From Paenibacillus anaericanus (lineage in GTDB: Bacteria; Bacillota; Bacilli; Paenibacillales; Paenibacillaceae): a DNA stretch of 64,000 nucleotides. The notes below the pieces were generated by a model. The model saw nothing but the letters and a program-made list of their open reading frames with translations, was not told the origin of the DNA and did no database searches. The position numbers were made by a program, and so were the translations under genes. Location: the NCBI RefSeq assembly GCF_003994475.1, contig NZ_RZNY01000014.1, positions 1 through 64,000 of the forward strand, written 5' to 3'. Numbering within the stretch: the first letter of the stretch is position 1; every line of letters begins with the position of its first letter. This document shows, in pieces, positions 8,881-18,396 of this stretch.

Positions 8881-8913
8881 AGATAACTGATAGGTAACTC
8901 TAAGGTAACTAAC
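8881..8913. repeat. Three tandem 11-bp repeats (AGRTAACTNNN) upstream of the sigma gene
   Basis: agataactgat, aggtaactcta and aggtaactaac follow one another without gaps, so the conserved AGRTAACT repeats exactly once per helical turn. They lie in the 293-nt gap (8844-9136) between the sigma gene and the divergent acyltransferase. This spacing is typical of direct-repeat operators for response regulators or other tandem-binding regulators. The rest of the gap shows no clear promoter to me. Confidence 0.65.
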
Positions 8914-9136
8914 TTGGCGCCAAATTATCGAGATAAGTACAACATAGTAGAATCTATTCACTCTTTACATATAAAGACGGCGGGGGGAAGCAAACGGTTT
9001 TTTATTGTTATGTAATATTAATTTTTTTCACATAGCGTTCAATTTTGAATAAGAGTTGTAGGGTCTAAGGTGGACAATTCCCCAATTTATAGGAGATAAT
9101 ATTTGTGTTGTAAATTAACAGCAGGGAGCTGGTATA

Positions 9137-10354
9137 GTGAGTCGGATTGTGAAGGAACGTTTGCCACAATTAGACCTGTTTCGGGCGTTTGCTATCTTTT
9201 GTGTTATTCAGGTCCATTCTTCTTCGTTTGCGGCTGCGGAGCAGGCGTTAAATTCACCGATTTTTTATTTCTATAATTGGATGAATATTTTCTTTAAGGT
9301 AGGCACGCCTTCTTTTATTTTTCTCAGTAGTTTTGTCTTATTCTATAATTATTTCGATCAACCGGTAAATGGTGCGTTGGTTCGCAGATTCTACAAGAAA
9401 CGGCTAACGTACATCATATTGCCGTATATATTAGTCTCTTGTTGCTACTATATTGTGCTTGCACATGAACGTGGTATTCTACGCTCAACACCGATTCTGG
9501 AGCATTTACAGACGCTTGGCTTTAAGCTGTTAACGGGTACAGCGTATACCCATCTATATTTCGTGTTTATTAGTATCCAATTCTATATTCTATTTCCGTT
9601 ATTACTATGGTTGTTCCAGTCATTCCGTAAGCATAAAGTGTTGTTGGCCCTTATCCTGCCACTCGGGCTTGCGCTGCAATGGAGCTTTGTATTTTTGAAT
9701 AAATATCAATTACATCTTCCGAATAAAGGGAGCTACGCCTTATCCTATATGGCTTATTACATGATGGGTGCGGCGTTTGCTATTTACTTCGAGCAGATTA
9801 AGGGCTGGCTGAAGACGGATTGGAAAGAGATGTCGAAGCGCTACAAGTTGTATACGGTAGCTCTGTGGTCTAGTTGGTTAATTATTGCTTTCGTTCATGT
9901 TCAGTTGTGGTATTCCTATCGTTTGGGTCTGAGCAGACCGAATACGTTCTGGTTTGAATTACTGTGGAACGTTCATACGTTGTTCTCAGCTATTGTGCTC
10001 ATGAAGGCTGCTTTTATAATTCACCGTAAGGCTCCAGCGTTTTGGGTTAAACTTTTTACTCGTATGGGTGAGATATCCTTCGCCATTTATTTATTCCATC
10101 CAGTTGTACTGCTATATTATCGTAAGATAAGAAATCATATCTATCTTCCTGGTGAGTCTTTGCGATATTTACCCTTTATCGTTGGTGGATCACTTTGCGC
10201 TCTAATCATCTCATGGATTTTCGTACAGTTCTGTTTCAAGAGGCTGCCGTTCGCATCTCTATTCCTAGGGAGTGTTCCTGCCTCTTTAAGAAAGAAGGAA
10301 AGTCCTACCGGGAAGAATTCAGATCACAACCAACCAGCTCAAGCAAATATGTAA
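9137..10354 (+). CDS. Membrane acyltransferase 3 family protein
   Basis: A 405-residue polytopic membrane protein with about ten hydrophobic segments. Its N-terminal motif LPQLDLFRAFAIFCVIQVHSS matches the acyltransferase 3 family (RAFA and the active-site-associated His of VIQVHS), which transfers acyl groups to sugars of peptidoglycan, polysaccharides or teichoic-type polymers. It lacks the extracellular SGNH domain of full-length OatA enzymes. GTG at 9137 follows CAGGGAGCTGG. Divergent from the SigV-like sigma gene, which suggests but does not show a cell-envelope stress role. Substrate unknown. Confidence 0.85.
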   Translation: MSRIVKERLPQLDLFRAFAIFCVIQVHSSSFAAAEQALNSPIFYFYNWMNIFFKVGTPSFIFLSSFVLFYNYFDQPVNGALVRRFYKKRLTYIILPYILVSCCYYIVLAHERGILRSTPILEHLQTLGFKLLTGTAYTHLYFVFISIQFYILFPLLLWLFQSFRKHKVLLALILPLGLALQWSFVFLNKYQLHLPNKGSYALSYMAYYMMGAAFAIYFEQIKGWLKTDWKEMSKRYKLYTVALWSSWLIIAFVHVQLWYSYRLGLSRPNTFWFELLWNVHTLFSAIVLMKAAFIIHRKAPAFWVKLFTRMGEISFAIYLFHPVVLLYYRKIRNHIYLPGESLRYLPFIVGGSLCALIISWIFVQFCFKRLPFASLFLGSVPASLRKKESPTGKNSDHNQPAQANM

Positions 10355-10364
10355 CGTTTAATCG

Positions 10365-10391
10365 CCGACTTGGATATCAAGTCGGTTTTTT
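10365..10391 (+). terminator. Terminator after the acyltransferase gene
   Basis: Hairpin ccgacttg/caagtcgg with a short loop is followed by a T6 run interrupted only later by C. It ends the acyltransferase transcript 11 nt after the stop codon. Confidence 0.9.
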
Positions 10392-10562
10392 CTCGTAGAA
10401 ATGGATACTTTCCATATACGGATAGCACCATGACATACTTAATTTCCACTAATAAAGACGCACTCATGACATGTGCAGATTTTACCACTATACTAATAGT
10501 ACTATCGTAAATAGTCGATTTATTTGAGTACATATTATGGGTAACAAGCAAGCTTTGGTGCG
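10392..10562. other. Non-coding gap before the his promoter
   Basis: This A/T-rich stretch between the acyltransferase terminator and the his promoter holds no convincing gene. In particular I see no T-box (no GGTGGTACCGCG-type motif) and no run of His codons that would suggest leader-peptide attenuation of the his operon. Confidence 0.5.
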
Positions 10563-10590
10563 TTGACGATTCAGGAAAAAGTATGATAAG
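10563..10590 (+). promoter_or_regulatory. Candidate sigma-A promoter of the his operon
   Basis: TTGACG (10563-10568), a 16-nt spacer and GATAAG (10585-10590). The -35 is strong (5 of 6), the -10 moderate (4 of 6). It sits about 70 nt upstream of the hisZ start. Confidence 0.5.
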
Positions 10591-10663
10591 ATATCCCATA
10601 TTCTTTAATTAGGTAGTATGGTAGCACTTTAATATGATAAAGTGAATTTGAGAGGTGAAGGTC

Positions 10664-11869
10664 TTGTCGAAACCCAAAGGATTTGAAAAACCGTCCGGCG
10701 TTCGTGACTATCTTCCTTATGCAGTGGAGAAACTTCGGGCGATTGAGCGCAGTGTGCTAGATTGTATGGCGGGCTGGGGATACCGTCAAATTATGACCCC
10801 AACAATGGAATATTATGAAACGGTAGGCGTGGCAAGCTCTACATCGGACCATAAGTTGTTCAAGTTGCTTAACAACCGGGGAACCTCGATGGTTCTACGT
10901 TCGGATATGACGACTCCAATTGCTCGGGTTGTATCTTCTCTATTGCGGGAGGAGCCACTACCACTTCGCCTGTCTTATCATGCGAATGTATTTCGGGCCA
11001 TTGAAGAAGAAGCAGGGCGGGAAGCTGAATTTTTTCAAACCGGGGTGGAGCTTGTTGGAGATGATTCACCAGAGGCGGATGCCGAGGTCGTAGCACTTGC
11101 CGTTGCTTCGTTGCAGGCTGCTGGAGTGACTTCATTCAAAATCGCGCTGGGACATGTGGGATTTCTGAATGGGCTTCTGGAAGATGCGGTTCCGGGAAGG
11201 GAAGATGTTCGGGAGGCACTCAAGGAAGGTCTACTACATCGCGATTATGTGGGTTACCGCGAAACACTGGCGCAACTATCCCTTGCTGCGGAACAGCGGG
11301 ATGAACTGGAAGGGATCCTGAGGCTTCGTGGAGGCAAAGAGATCTGCTCTCAAGCGCGAGAACTAAGTCAGAATCCGCTCGCTCAGGCGTCGGTAGAACA
11401 TCTTAGTCAAGTTTGGGACGCATTAGAGGATTACGGCGTTGCTCAGCATGTAATGATCGACCTTACCATGATCGGAGATTTTTCTTACTATACAGGAATG
11501 ACATTTGAAGGTTATGCGGCTGAACTCGGCTTCCCAGTATGTAGTGGCGGTCGTTATGATAAATTATTACAGCAGTTCGGGCGTCCAGCGCCGGCAACGG
11601 GCTTCTCACTAAAGACGAATCGGATCTTAGACGGTGTAAATGGAATTCAGGTTGAACCAGCGCTACCGATTCTTCTGCAATACGATGTTGCCCATCGCAA
11701 AGAAGCTTTTGCTGAGGCGAAGAGATTACGGAGTGAAGGTCGTAGTGTTGTGATGAAGCATAGCGATGGACCTGACGACCTGATCTGTGATACCGCGGGT
11801 AAGGGTAAACGTAAAGGGCCATTGGGACCAGCTTACGGCGAGATAGTCAGTTTTGTTGAGGGGGACTGA
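10664..11869 (+). CDS. hisZ: ATP phosphoribosyltransferase regulatory subunit
   Basis: HisZ is a histidyl-tRNA-synthetase paralogue without aminoacylation activity. It combines with short-form HisG to make an active, histidine-inhibited ATP phosphoribosyltransferase. The class II synthetase-like core is recognisable (PSGVRDYLPY, motif 2-like YHANVFRAIEEEAGREAEFFQTGVELVG, FSYYTGMTFEGY, GGRYDKLLQQFG). The start is probably TTG at 10664 behind AGAGGTGAAGG; the GTG at 10655 lies inside that binding site. It is the first gene of hisZGDBHAFI, and only 3 nt separate it from hisG. Confidence 0.95.
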   Translation: MSKPKGFEKPSGVRDYLPYAVEKLRAIERSVLDCMAGWGYRQIMTPTMEYYETVGVASSTSDHKLFKLLNNRGTSMVLRSDMTTPIARVVSSLLREEPLPLRLSYHANVFRAIEEEAGREAEFFQTGVELVGDDSPEADAEVVALAVASLQAAGVTSFKIALGHVGFLNGLLEDAVPGREDVREALKEGLLHRDYVGYRETLAQLSLAAEQRDELEGILRLRGGKEICSQARELSQNPLAQASVEHLSQVWDALEDYGVAQHVMIDLTMIGDFSYYTGMTFEGYAAELGFPVCSGGRYDKLLQQFGRPAPATGFSLKTNRILDGVNGIQVEPALPILLQYDVAHRKEAFAEAKRLRSEGRSVVMKHSDGPDDLICDTAGKGKRKGPLGPAYGEIVSFVEGD

Positions 11870-11872
11870 ACC

Positions 11873-12511
11873 TTGGGAGAAATTATTAAAGTAGCTATGC
11901 CAAAAGGGCGTATTTATAAAAAAGCTGCGGAATTATTTCGCGCGGCAGGTCTACAAATTCCAGTGGATGTCGATGAATCCCGTAAACTGGTCATCTCACT
12001 TCCGGAGATTGGTATGGAATTTATTATGGCCAAACCGGTCGATGTGCCAACCTATGTGGAATATGGAGTTGCAGATATCGGCATTGTCGGTAAAGACGTA
12101 CTCATGGAAGAGAACCGAGATGTATATGAACTGCTTGACTTGGGAATTGCCCGTTGTCGTATGTCAGTCATCGCTCTGCCAGATTGGGAGCCCGGCATAC
12201 ATCAGCGCGTGGCGACGAAGTATCCCAATGTGGCTTCACAATATTTTCGCGAACAAGGTCAGCAGGTTGAGGTTATTAAGCTGAATGGATCCATTGAGCT
12301 TGCGCCATTAATTGGATTAGCTGATCGGATCGTTGATATGGTGGAGACTGGCCAGACCCTGCGGGAGAATGGTTTAGTGGAAATGGAGAGCATTTTTGAA
12401 ATTACGAGTCGGTTGGTTGCCAACCGTGTAAGTTATAGGATGAAGAACGCAGAAATTCAAGCGGTTTGCGATGCACTAAGCCGTGTGATTCAAGGAGGCG
12501 TGCAGGGATGA
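11873..12511 (+). CDS. hisG: ATP phosphoribosyltransferase catalytic subunit, short form
   Basis: First enzyme of histidine synthesis: ATP + PRPP to phosphoribosyl-ATP. At 212 residues it is the short form that lacks the C-terminal regulatory domain and depends on HisZ, encoded just upstream. Recognisable segments are [13 protein letters not shown] at the N-terminus and the PRPP-binding loop [18 protein letters not shown] (about residues 150-167). TTG start at 11873 behind GAGGGGGACTGAA. Its stop overlaps the hisD start as ATGA. Confidence 0.96.
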   Translation: MGEIIKVAMPKGRIYKKAAELFRAAGLQIPVDVDESRKLVISLPEIGMEFIMAKPVDVPTYVEYGVADIGIVGKDVLMEENRDVYELLDLGIARCRMSVIALPDWEPGIHQRVATKYPNVASQYFREQGQQVEVIKLNGSIELAPLIGLADRIVDMVETGQTLRENGLVEMESIFEITSRLVANRVSYRMKNAEIQAVCDALSRVIQGGVQG

Positions 12512-13800
12512 GAATAGTTGCGGCACAGGATTATGATTTGCGTCGGGAAGTAGAGTACGGATCTCCTGAGCAGAATGAAGCTGTTAAACATATTGTGGCG
12601 GCTGTGAAGCAAGAGGGTGACGCTGCCCTACTGCGTTTTACGGAGAAATTTGATGGAACAAAGCTGGAAGCAGGGGCGCTACGGGTAACGCAGGAGGAGC
12701 TTAAGGCAGCTTATGAACGTGTGGAACCATCATTTGTGACTGCGATAGCGGCTGCAGCGGTTAACATTCGGGCTTTTCACTCTAGACAGAAACGAAATTC
12801 TTGGATGGATGTGCAACCTGACGGCAGTTTACTAGGACAAATTATTCGTCCTCTTAAACGGGTCGGTGTATATGTTCCTGGAGGGAAGGCTGCATATCCT
12901 TCCTCTGTACTAATGAATGTAATTCCAGCACAGGTAGCTGGTGTGCCGGAGATTGTAATGGTGACACCACCAGCAACAGGTGGGCAAGAGGGAATTGACC
13001 CCTACATACTAGTAGCTGCGGCGGAAGCCGGAGTCAATGAGATTTACCGTGTCGGCGGGGCGCAAGCCATCGCGGCGCTCGCTTACGGCACGGAGAGTAT
13101 TACTCCCGTGGACAAAATCTGCGGTCCAGGTAATATCTACGTCGCTCTAGCGAAACGTGAAGTATACGGGGTAGTGGACATCGATAGTATCGCCGGACCT
13201 AGTGAAATTGCTATTTTAGCTGATGATGTTGCGGATCCTGCCTACGTGGCAGCGGATCTGTTATCCCAAGCAGAACATGATGAGATGGCATCTGCCATCT
13301 TGGTAACAACCTCACCGGATTTTGCTAAGGCTTGTCAAAGAGAAGTGGAACAACAACTGGCGGAGCTACCGCGGAAGGTAATTGCGGGGGCGTCGATTGA
13401 AAATTACGGGGTTATTCTCCTTGTGAATTCGATTGAAGAAGGCATCGATGTCATTAACCGATTGGCACCAGAGCATTTTGAGTTAATTGTGGAGAATCCT
13501 ATGGGTTATCTCGGCATGATTCAGAATGCGGGAGCAATATTCCTCGGTCCCTATAGTTCAGAGCCCGTAGGGGATTATTTTGCCGGACCTAATCACATTA
13601 TTCCGACCAATGGAACGGCGCGTTTCTCATCGCCGGTGGATGTAGATGATTTCATTAAGAAATCAAGTGTGATCTATTACAGTAAGCAAGCGTTGCTGGA
13701 GAACGGTGAGACCATTATGGAGCTAGCACGAAAAGAAGGGCTGGAAGGTCACGCCCGAGCAATAGAAATTCGGCTTCGCAAAGAAGGAAAGGTGGAATAG
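12508..13800 (+). CDS. hisD: Histidinol dehydrogenase
   Basis: Catalyses the last two steps, L-histidinol to L-histidine, using two NAD+ and a zinc ion. Diagnostic segments are [35 protein letters not shown], the family signature region [15 protein letters not shown] and the catalytic Glu-His pair in LAPEHFELI. The protein is 430 residues, the usual length. ATG at 12508 overlaps hisG by 4 nt and follows GGAGGCGTGCAGGG. A longer reading from 12466 is possible but has no such site. Confidence 0.97.
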   Translation: MRIVAAQDYDLRREVEYGSPEQNEAVKHIVAAVKQEGDAALLRFTEKFDGTKLEAGALRVTQEELKAAYERVEPSFVTAIAAAAVNIRAFHSRQKRNSWMDVQPDGSLLGQIIRPLKRVGVYVPGGKAAYPSSVLMNVIPAQVAGVPEIVMVTPPATGGQEGIDPYILVAAAEAGVNEIYRVGGAQAIAALAYGTESITPVDKICGPGNIYVALAKREVYGVVDIDSIAGPSEIAILADDVADPAYVAADLLSQAEHDEMASAILVTTSPDFAKACQREVEQQLAELPRKVIAGASIENYGVILLVNSIEEGIDVINRLAPEHFELIVENPMGYLGMIQNAGAIFLGPYSSEPVGDYFAGPNHIIPTNGTARFSSPVDVDDFIKKSSVIYYSKQALLENGETIMELARKEGLEGHARAIEIRLRKEGKVE

Positions 13801-13803
13801 GCA

Positions 13804-14415
13804 ATGACAGCAAGTAATGAGGAAGTAAAGGGACGTAGTGCAAGTGTTAACCGTAAAACGAATGAGACAGATATCAAACTTCAATTTGCGGTAGATGGTA
13901 CAGGGAAGTCTTCACTCGAAACGGATGTACCGTTTCTGAATCATATGCTTGATCTGTTTACGAAGCATGGCCAATTTGACCTGTCAGTTGAGGCGCATGG
14001 GGATATAGAAATTGACGATCACCATACAGTTGAGGATATCGGGATTTGTCTCGGGCAGACTTTGCGCGAAGCATTGGGTGACAAAAGAGGAATAAAACGT
14101 TATGCGAGTGTCTTTGTCCCGATGGATGAAGCGCTGGCTCAGGTAGTGATAGATGTTAGTAACCGTCCTCACTTTGAATACCGTGCAGAATATCCATCGG
14201 ACCGGGTAGGCAGCTTTGATGTACAGCTTGTCCATGAATTCCTCTGGAAGTTAGCGCTTGAAGCACGGATTACGCTCCATGTGATTGTACATTACGGTCA
14301 GAACACGCATCACATGGTCGAAGCGGTATTTAAGGCGCTAGGAAGAGCGCTCGATGAAGCGACGAGTATTGATCCGCGTGTAAGCGGTGTGCCGTCGACG
14401 AAGGGAGTGCTATAG
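13804..14415 (+). CDS. hisB: Imidazoleglycerol-phosphate dehydratase
   Basis: A monofunctional dehydratase of 203 residues, imidazole glycerol phosphate to imidazole acetol phosphate. The two manganese-binding His-rich motifs are present: DDHHTVEDIGICLGQ and HVIVHYGQNTHHMVEAVFKA. The N-terminus has a short polar extension before the conserved SVNRKTNETDI. There is no histidinol-phosphatase domain as in E. coli HisB. That step is supplied by the PHP enzyme at 17534. It starts 3 nt after hisD. Confidence 0.97.
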   Translation: MTASNEEVKGRSASVNRKTNETDIKLQFAVDGTGKSSLETDVPFLNHMLDLFTKHGQFDLSVEAHGDIEIDDHHTVEDIGICLGQTLREALGDKRGIKRYASVFVPMDEALAQVVIDVSNRPHFEYRAEYPSDRVGSFDVQLVHEFLWKLALEARITLHVIVHYGQNTHHMVEAVFKALGRALDEATSIDPRVSGVPSTKGVL

Positions 14416-14418
14416 ATC

Positions 14419-15048
14419 GTGGGCATAGCCATCGTTGATTACGGAATGGGCAATTTGCACAGCGTTGGCAAAGCCGTCGAACGTTTGGGGTTTGAAGGTA
14501 TTGTGACTGGCGATGAGCGGGTGATTCTGGAGGCGGATGGCGTCATATTGCCAGGCGTGGGCGCCTTCGGCGATGCGATGGAACATCTGCGCGAAACCGG
14601 ATTGGACGCGTTGGTGCGGAAGGCCGCGGCAAGTGGCAAGCCGCTGCTTGGCATTTGCCTTGGTATGCAGCTGCTCTTCGACGAGAGTGAAGAGCATGGC
14701 CGCAACACGGGCCTCGGTATTCTACCGGGCCGTGTAGTACGGTTTCAAGGCGGCAACTATAAGGTGCCGCATATGGGCTGGAACCGGCTGGAGTTTAAGC
14801 AGCCGGATAGTCCGCTTCTGGCAGGGCTTACGGAAGGACACGTATACTTTGTCCATTCCTATCATGTACTGCCAGAGCGCGGGGATGATCTGCTGGCCGT
14901 GACCGATTACGGCCATCCGGTGACGGCTATTGTAGGCCGTGACAATGTGTACGGCATGCAGTTCCATCCCGAGAAGAGTAGCGAGCTTGGCATGGCGCTG
15001 CTCGGTAACTTCCTCTCCCTCGCTGAGGGACGTAAGGAGCGGAGCTGA
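14419..15048 (+). CDS. hisH: Imidazole glycerol phosphate synthase, glutaminase subunit
   Basis: HisH is the class I glutamine amidotransferase that feeds ammonia to HisF. The triad is visible: Cys80 in LLGICLGMQ, His183 and Glu185 in QFHPEKS. Length 209 is normal. GTG start at 14419, 3 nt after hisB, behind AGGGAGTGC. After its stop, a 233-nt gap with a large palindromic element separates it from hisA, the only sizeable gap in this operon. Confidence 0.97.
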   Translation: MGIAIVDYGMGNLHSVGKAVERLGFEGIVTGDERVILEADGVILPGVGAFGDAMEHLRETGLDALVRKAAASGKPLLGICLGMQLLFDESEEHGRNTGLGILPGRVVRFQGGNYKVPHMGWNRLEFKQPDSPLLAGLTEGHVYFVHSYHVLPERGDDLLAVTDYGHPVTAIVGRDNVYGMQFHPEKSSELGMALLGNFLSLAEGRKERS

Positions 15049-15093
15049 TTAGCTGAAAGAGTAAATAGTGTTTTCTGACAGTAGAAGATATAT

Positions 15094-15245
15094 GCAGATC
15101 GTAGCGGAGAGGGCGGAATTGTCCTGAAGAAGAGAAGCGGTCGCCTTTGCCTCCGAATTTTCACTGTTAACAGTGACGTATTCAAAAAAATTTGGAGGCA
15201 ACAGCGATCGTAAGGACAATCCGTCCGCGTAGCGGTCATCTACAG
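15094..15245. repeat. Large imperfect palindrome between hisH and hisA
   Basis: Nested inverted repeats fill the gap between hisH and hisA. The centre is a perfect palindrome CACTGTTAACAGTG (15162-15175). Around it, ttgcctccgaatttt (15148-15162) faces aaaaatttggaggcaa (15186-15201). Further out, gcggaattgtcct (15113-15125) faces aggacaatccgtccgc (15213-15228). A repeated cgtagcgg occurs at both edges. About 140 nt in total, no ORF, MITE-like or structured-RNA-like. No second copy was found in this window. Confidence 0.7.
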
Positions 15246-15281
15246 ATAAATTTTGATTAATTTGAGCGGAGGAAACAAACT

Positions 15282-16028
15282 ATGTCTTCATTCGTAATCT
15301 ACCCTGCAATTGATATCCGGGGAGGAAAATGCGTTCGTCTTGTTCAGGGCGACTATGGCCGTGAGACGGTCTATAATGAAAATCCACTAGAAGTGGCTAA
15401 ATCCTGGGAAGTCCAAGGCGGGAGCTTTATCCACTTAGTTGATCTGGACGGAGCCAAAGCTGGTCATCCTGTTAATGATGAACTAATTGGTCAAATTGCC
15501 CGTAGCGTGCAGGTTCCTGTACAAGTGGGCGGTGGTTTACGGACTCTGGAGGACGTGAAGAGACTGCTATCTCTCGGCGTTAGTCGGGTTATTATTGGAA
15601 CGGCGGCAATTGAAGACCGCGAGTTTACCGAAGCTGTACTTGGTACTTACGGCGATAAAGTAGCCATAGGTATTGATGCCCGGAACGGCTTCGTTGCCAC
15701 ACGTGGTTGGCTCGAGACCTCCGAGGTTCAGGCGGAGGAGTTAGCTAAACAGCTTGCTGCGAAGGGGGCTGAGACGTTTATCTTCACCGATATTTCTCGT
15801 GACGGTATGATGCAAGGACCTAATGTGGAGGCCATTGTCTCGCTTGCCAAAGCATCAGGTAGAACGGTTATCGCCTCTGGTGGCGTTACTGTTCAAGATG
15901 ATCTGCTAAGTCTAGCAGCGCATGCGGATCAGGGCGTAGGTGGGGCCATCGTGGGCAAAGCCCTTTATACAGGAAGTATTGATCTTGCTCAGGCTCTTCT
16001 CGCGATAAATAATAAATCTCTACTTTAG
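15282..16028 (+). CDS. hisA: ProFAR isomerase
   Basis: Phosphoribosylformimino-5-aminoimidazole carboxamide ribotide isomerase, a 248-residue TIM barrel. The conserved Asp of [19 protein letters not shown] (Asp11), [24 protein letters not shown] and the phosphate-binding ASGGV segments are present. ATG at 15282 follows GAGCGGAGGAAACAAAC. It follows the palindromic element, so its expression could be set partly by processing or termination there. Confidence 0.97.
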   Translation: MSSFVIYPAIDIRGGKCVRLVQGDYGRETVYNENPLEVAKSWEVQGGSFIHLVDLDGAKAGHPVNDELIGQIARSVQVPVQVGGGLRTLEDVKRLLSLGVSRVIIGTAAIEDREFTEAVLGTYGDKVAIGIDARNGFVATRGWLETSEVQAEELAKQLAAKGAETFIFTDISRDGMMQGPNVEAIVSLAKASGRTVIASGGVTVQDDLLSLAAHADQGVGGAIVGKALYTGSIDLAQALLAINNKSLL

Positions 16029-16044
16029 AGATGAAAGGAAGTCG

Positions 16045-16809
16045 ATGACCGTGCTGGCTAAGCGAATTATCCCCTGTTTGGATGTGAAGGATGGGCGGGT
16101 TGTGAAAGGCGTGAACTTTGTCAATCTACGTGACGCTGGCGATCCGGTGGAACTGGCAGCGCTGTATGACCAAGAAGGTGCAGATGAACTTGTCTTTCTC
16201 GACATCTCGGCTTCAAATGAGGGCCGTGCGACGATGATTGAAGTTGTGAAACAAACAGCAGGAGAAATTGCAATTCCCTTCACAGTAGGCGGAGGCATTT
16301 CTCAAGTGGATGATATGAAACGTATCCTACGTGCAGGAGCAGATAAGATTGGCATTAACACGGCTGCTGTACTCAATCCTGATCTGATTAGTGACGGAGC
16401 ACGTCGGTTTGGTTCCCAGTGCATTGTAGTAGCCGTTGATGCTAAATACAATGAGATATGGGGCGAATGGGAAGTATATACACATGGAGGTCGTAAACCA
16501 ACAGGCATTCGTGCTCTCGCTTGGGTAAAAGATGCGGAATCCCGTGGGGCAGGAGAGATACTCCTAACGAGCATGGACGCCGATGGTACCAAGGATGGTT
16601 TTGATCTTCCACTGACAAAGGCGGTAAGCAGTACCATAGGAATTCCAGTCATCGCTTCCGGCGGAGCGGGGAAAACGTCAGACTTTTACGACGTATTTAC
16701 AGAGGGTCAGGCAGATGCCGCTTTGGCAGCGACTATTTTTCATTATAAAGAGATTGCGATACCCGACCTGAAACAAGGTTTAAAATTAAAAGGGGTGGAG
16801 ATACGATGA
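16045..16809 (+). CDS. hisF: Imidazole glycerol phosphate synthase, cyclase subunit
   Basis: TIM-barrel partner of HisH, which makes imidazole glycerol phosphate and AICAR. It has [18 protein letters not shown] with the catalytic Asp, [16 protein letters not shown] and the end-of-barrel IASGGAG. Length 254 is typical. ATG at 16045 follows GAAAGGAAGTCG. Its stop overlaps hisI by 4 nt (ATGA). Confidence 0.97.
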   Translation: MTVLAKRIIPCLDVKDGRVVKGVNFVNLRDAGDPVELAALYDQEGADELVFLDISASNEGRATMIEVVKQTAGEIAIPFTVGGGISQVDDMKRILRAGADKIGINTAAVLNPDLISDGARRFGSQCIVVAVDAKYNEIWGEWEVYTHGGRKPTGIRALAWVKDAESRGAGEILLTSMDADGTKDGFDLPLTKAVSSTIGIPVIASGGAGKTSDFYDVFTEGQADAALAATIFHYKEIAIPDLKQGLKLKGVEIR

Positions 16810-17516
16810 GTCAGTCATTAGAGCTATCACTTCCGCTCGCAGATCTTGCGGACAGTATTAAATGGGATGAGAACGGTCTGGTTCCGGCAATAGTACAGGA
16901 TGTGGATACCAAAGAGGTACTTACGCTTGCTTACGTGAATCGTGAATCGCTGGGCAAATCCGTTGAAACAGGGCAAACTTGGTTCTGGAGCAGATCCCGC
17001 GCGGAACTTTGGAACAAGGGCGCAACTTCAGGTAACACGCAGCAGATCATTTCGATGCGTTATGATTGCGATGGAGATACACTGTTATTCCTAGTAGATC
17101 GCAAAGGACCTGCTTGTCATACGGGCGCTGAGAGTTGTTTTTTTCGTACGGTGGCAACAGCGGGTGAGCAAGGGTCAGCCCAAACTTCGACTACTGAAGA
17201 TGCCCCACGTCAAAGCGACCGTTTCGCGGTGCTTACTGAACTGGAGCAACTGATTGCAGAGCGTTATGAAAGTCGTCCAGAAGGGGCTTATACGACCTAT
17301 TTATTTGAAAAAGGTCTTGATAAGATTCTCAAAAAAGTGGGCGAAGAGACCGCTGAGTCCATTATTGCGGCTAAAAATGGGGATAATGACGAACTTCGGT
17401 ATGAGGTAAGTGATTTGATCTATCACTTGCTTGTATTGCTGAGAGAACGGGGATTATCATTGGACGAAATCATGCAGGAACTGGAGCGGCGTCATGAACG
17501 TCCGCGCCGTGATTAG
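16806..17516 (+). CDS. hisI: Bifunctional PRA-CH/PRA-PH enzyme (HisIE)
   Basis: A fusion of phosphoribosyl-AMP cyclohydrolase (N-terminal half, with [31 protein letters not shown] and zinc-ligand [13 protein letters not shown]) and phosphoribosyl-ATP pyrophosphohydrolase (C-terminal half, with [18 protein letters not shown] and [15 protein letters not shown]). Steps 2 and 3 of the pathway. 236 residues. The two halves are joined by a polar linker at about residues 115-135. Confidence 0.97.
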   Translation: MSQSLELSLPLADLADSIKWDENGLVPAIVQDVDTKEVLTLAYVNRESLGKSVETGQTWFWSRSRAELWNKGATSGNTQQIISMRYDCDGDTLLFLVDRKGPACHTGAESCFFRTVATAGEQGSAQTSTTEDAPRQSDRFAVLTELEQLIAERYESRPEGAYTTYLFEKGLDKILKKVGEETAESIIAAKNGDNDELRYEVSDLIYHLLVLLRERGLSLDEIMQELERRHERPRRD

Positions 17517-17533
17517 GACGAGGTGAAGAAACG

Positions 17534-18361
17534 ATGCTAATCGACTATCATACTCACCATGCACGCTGCGGGCATGCCGTGGGCAATCTGGAGGATTATG
17601 TGCGCCGTGGAATAGAGATCGGCTTGTCTCAAATCGGCTTGTCGGACCATATGCCATTGCTACATGTCGATCCAGCTACATATTATCCAGAAATGGCGAT
17701 GGCCAAAGAGGAACTACCACGCTATGTGGAGGAAGTTCTGGAACTGAAGGAGAAGTATCGTGGCCAAATCGAAGTGAGACTAGGTTTGGAAGGCGATTAT
17801 ATCGAGGGCTGGGAAGCTGAAATTGAAGCCATCGTACAAGGCTATCCATGGGATTATGTGATCGGATCCGTTCATTTCTTGGGAGAATGGGATGTTTCTG
17901 ACTTCCGCCAAGTACATAATTGGGAAGGTCAGGACATTTTTGCAGTGTATGAACGGTATTATAATGCCGTACAAAAAGCTGCAAAGACTGGGTTCTACGA
18001 CATTATGGGGCATTTGGATGTGATCAAACGTTTCGGTCAAAAGCCAGATCCGGTGCGGGATAACGAAGTTATTCAGTTGGAGCAGGGCGTGCTGTCGACG
18101 ATCGCTGGGGCAGGTGTAGCGATGGAACTGAATGCTTCGGGATGGTCTAAGCCTTGTGCAGAGGCCTTTCCTAGCCGGCGAATCCTCGAATCAGCGTTAG
18201 AACTTAGAATCCCACTTACCGTGGGTTCAGATGCCCATGATCCGCTGAAACTGGGTGATAACTTGGATGTAGCTCGCCAAACGCTGCTTGAAATTGGGGT
18301 AACTGAGCTAGCTACTTTCCAAGGACGGAAACGGATTATGATTCCACTCGTAAATAACTGA
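17534..18361 (+). CDS. hisJ: Histidinol-phosphatase, PHP family
   Basis: A 275-residue PHP-family phosphatase with metal-binding motifs DYHTHHARCGHA at the N-terminus, GLSDHMPLL, VIGSVHFL, MGHLDVIKRFG and the C-terminal VGSDAHDP. It resembles HisJ (formerly HisK) of B. subtilis, which removes phosphate from L-histidinol phosphate. Its place directly after hisIE completes the set of his enzymes except the aminotransferase HisC. In Bacillus, hisC lies elsewhere, in the trp/aro region. ATG at 17534 follows ACGAGGTGAAGAAACG. Confidence 0.93.
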   Translation: MLIDYHTHHARCGHAVGNLEDYVRRGIEIGLSQIGLSDHMPLLHVDPATYYPEMAMAKEELPRYVEEVLELKEKYRGQIEVRLGLEGDYIEGWEAEIEAIVQGYPWDYVIGSVHFLGEWDVSDFRQVHNWEGQDIFAVYERYYNAVQKAAKTGFYDIMGHLDVIKRFGQKPDPVRDNEVIQLEQGVLSTIAGAGVAMELNASGWSKPCAEAFPSRRILESALELRIPLTVGSDAHDPLKLGDNLDVARQTLLEIGVTELATFQGRKRIMIPLVNN

Positions 18362-18396
18362 TAATGAAACTTACTATGCAATCCTGGGAGGATGTT

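Noticed and set aside
10392..10663. T-box or leader-peptide attenuator for the his operon
   Set aside because: No T-box sequence, no specifier-loop layout and no run of His codons; the only supported elements are a promoter and a ribosome binding site.
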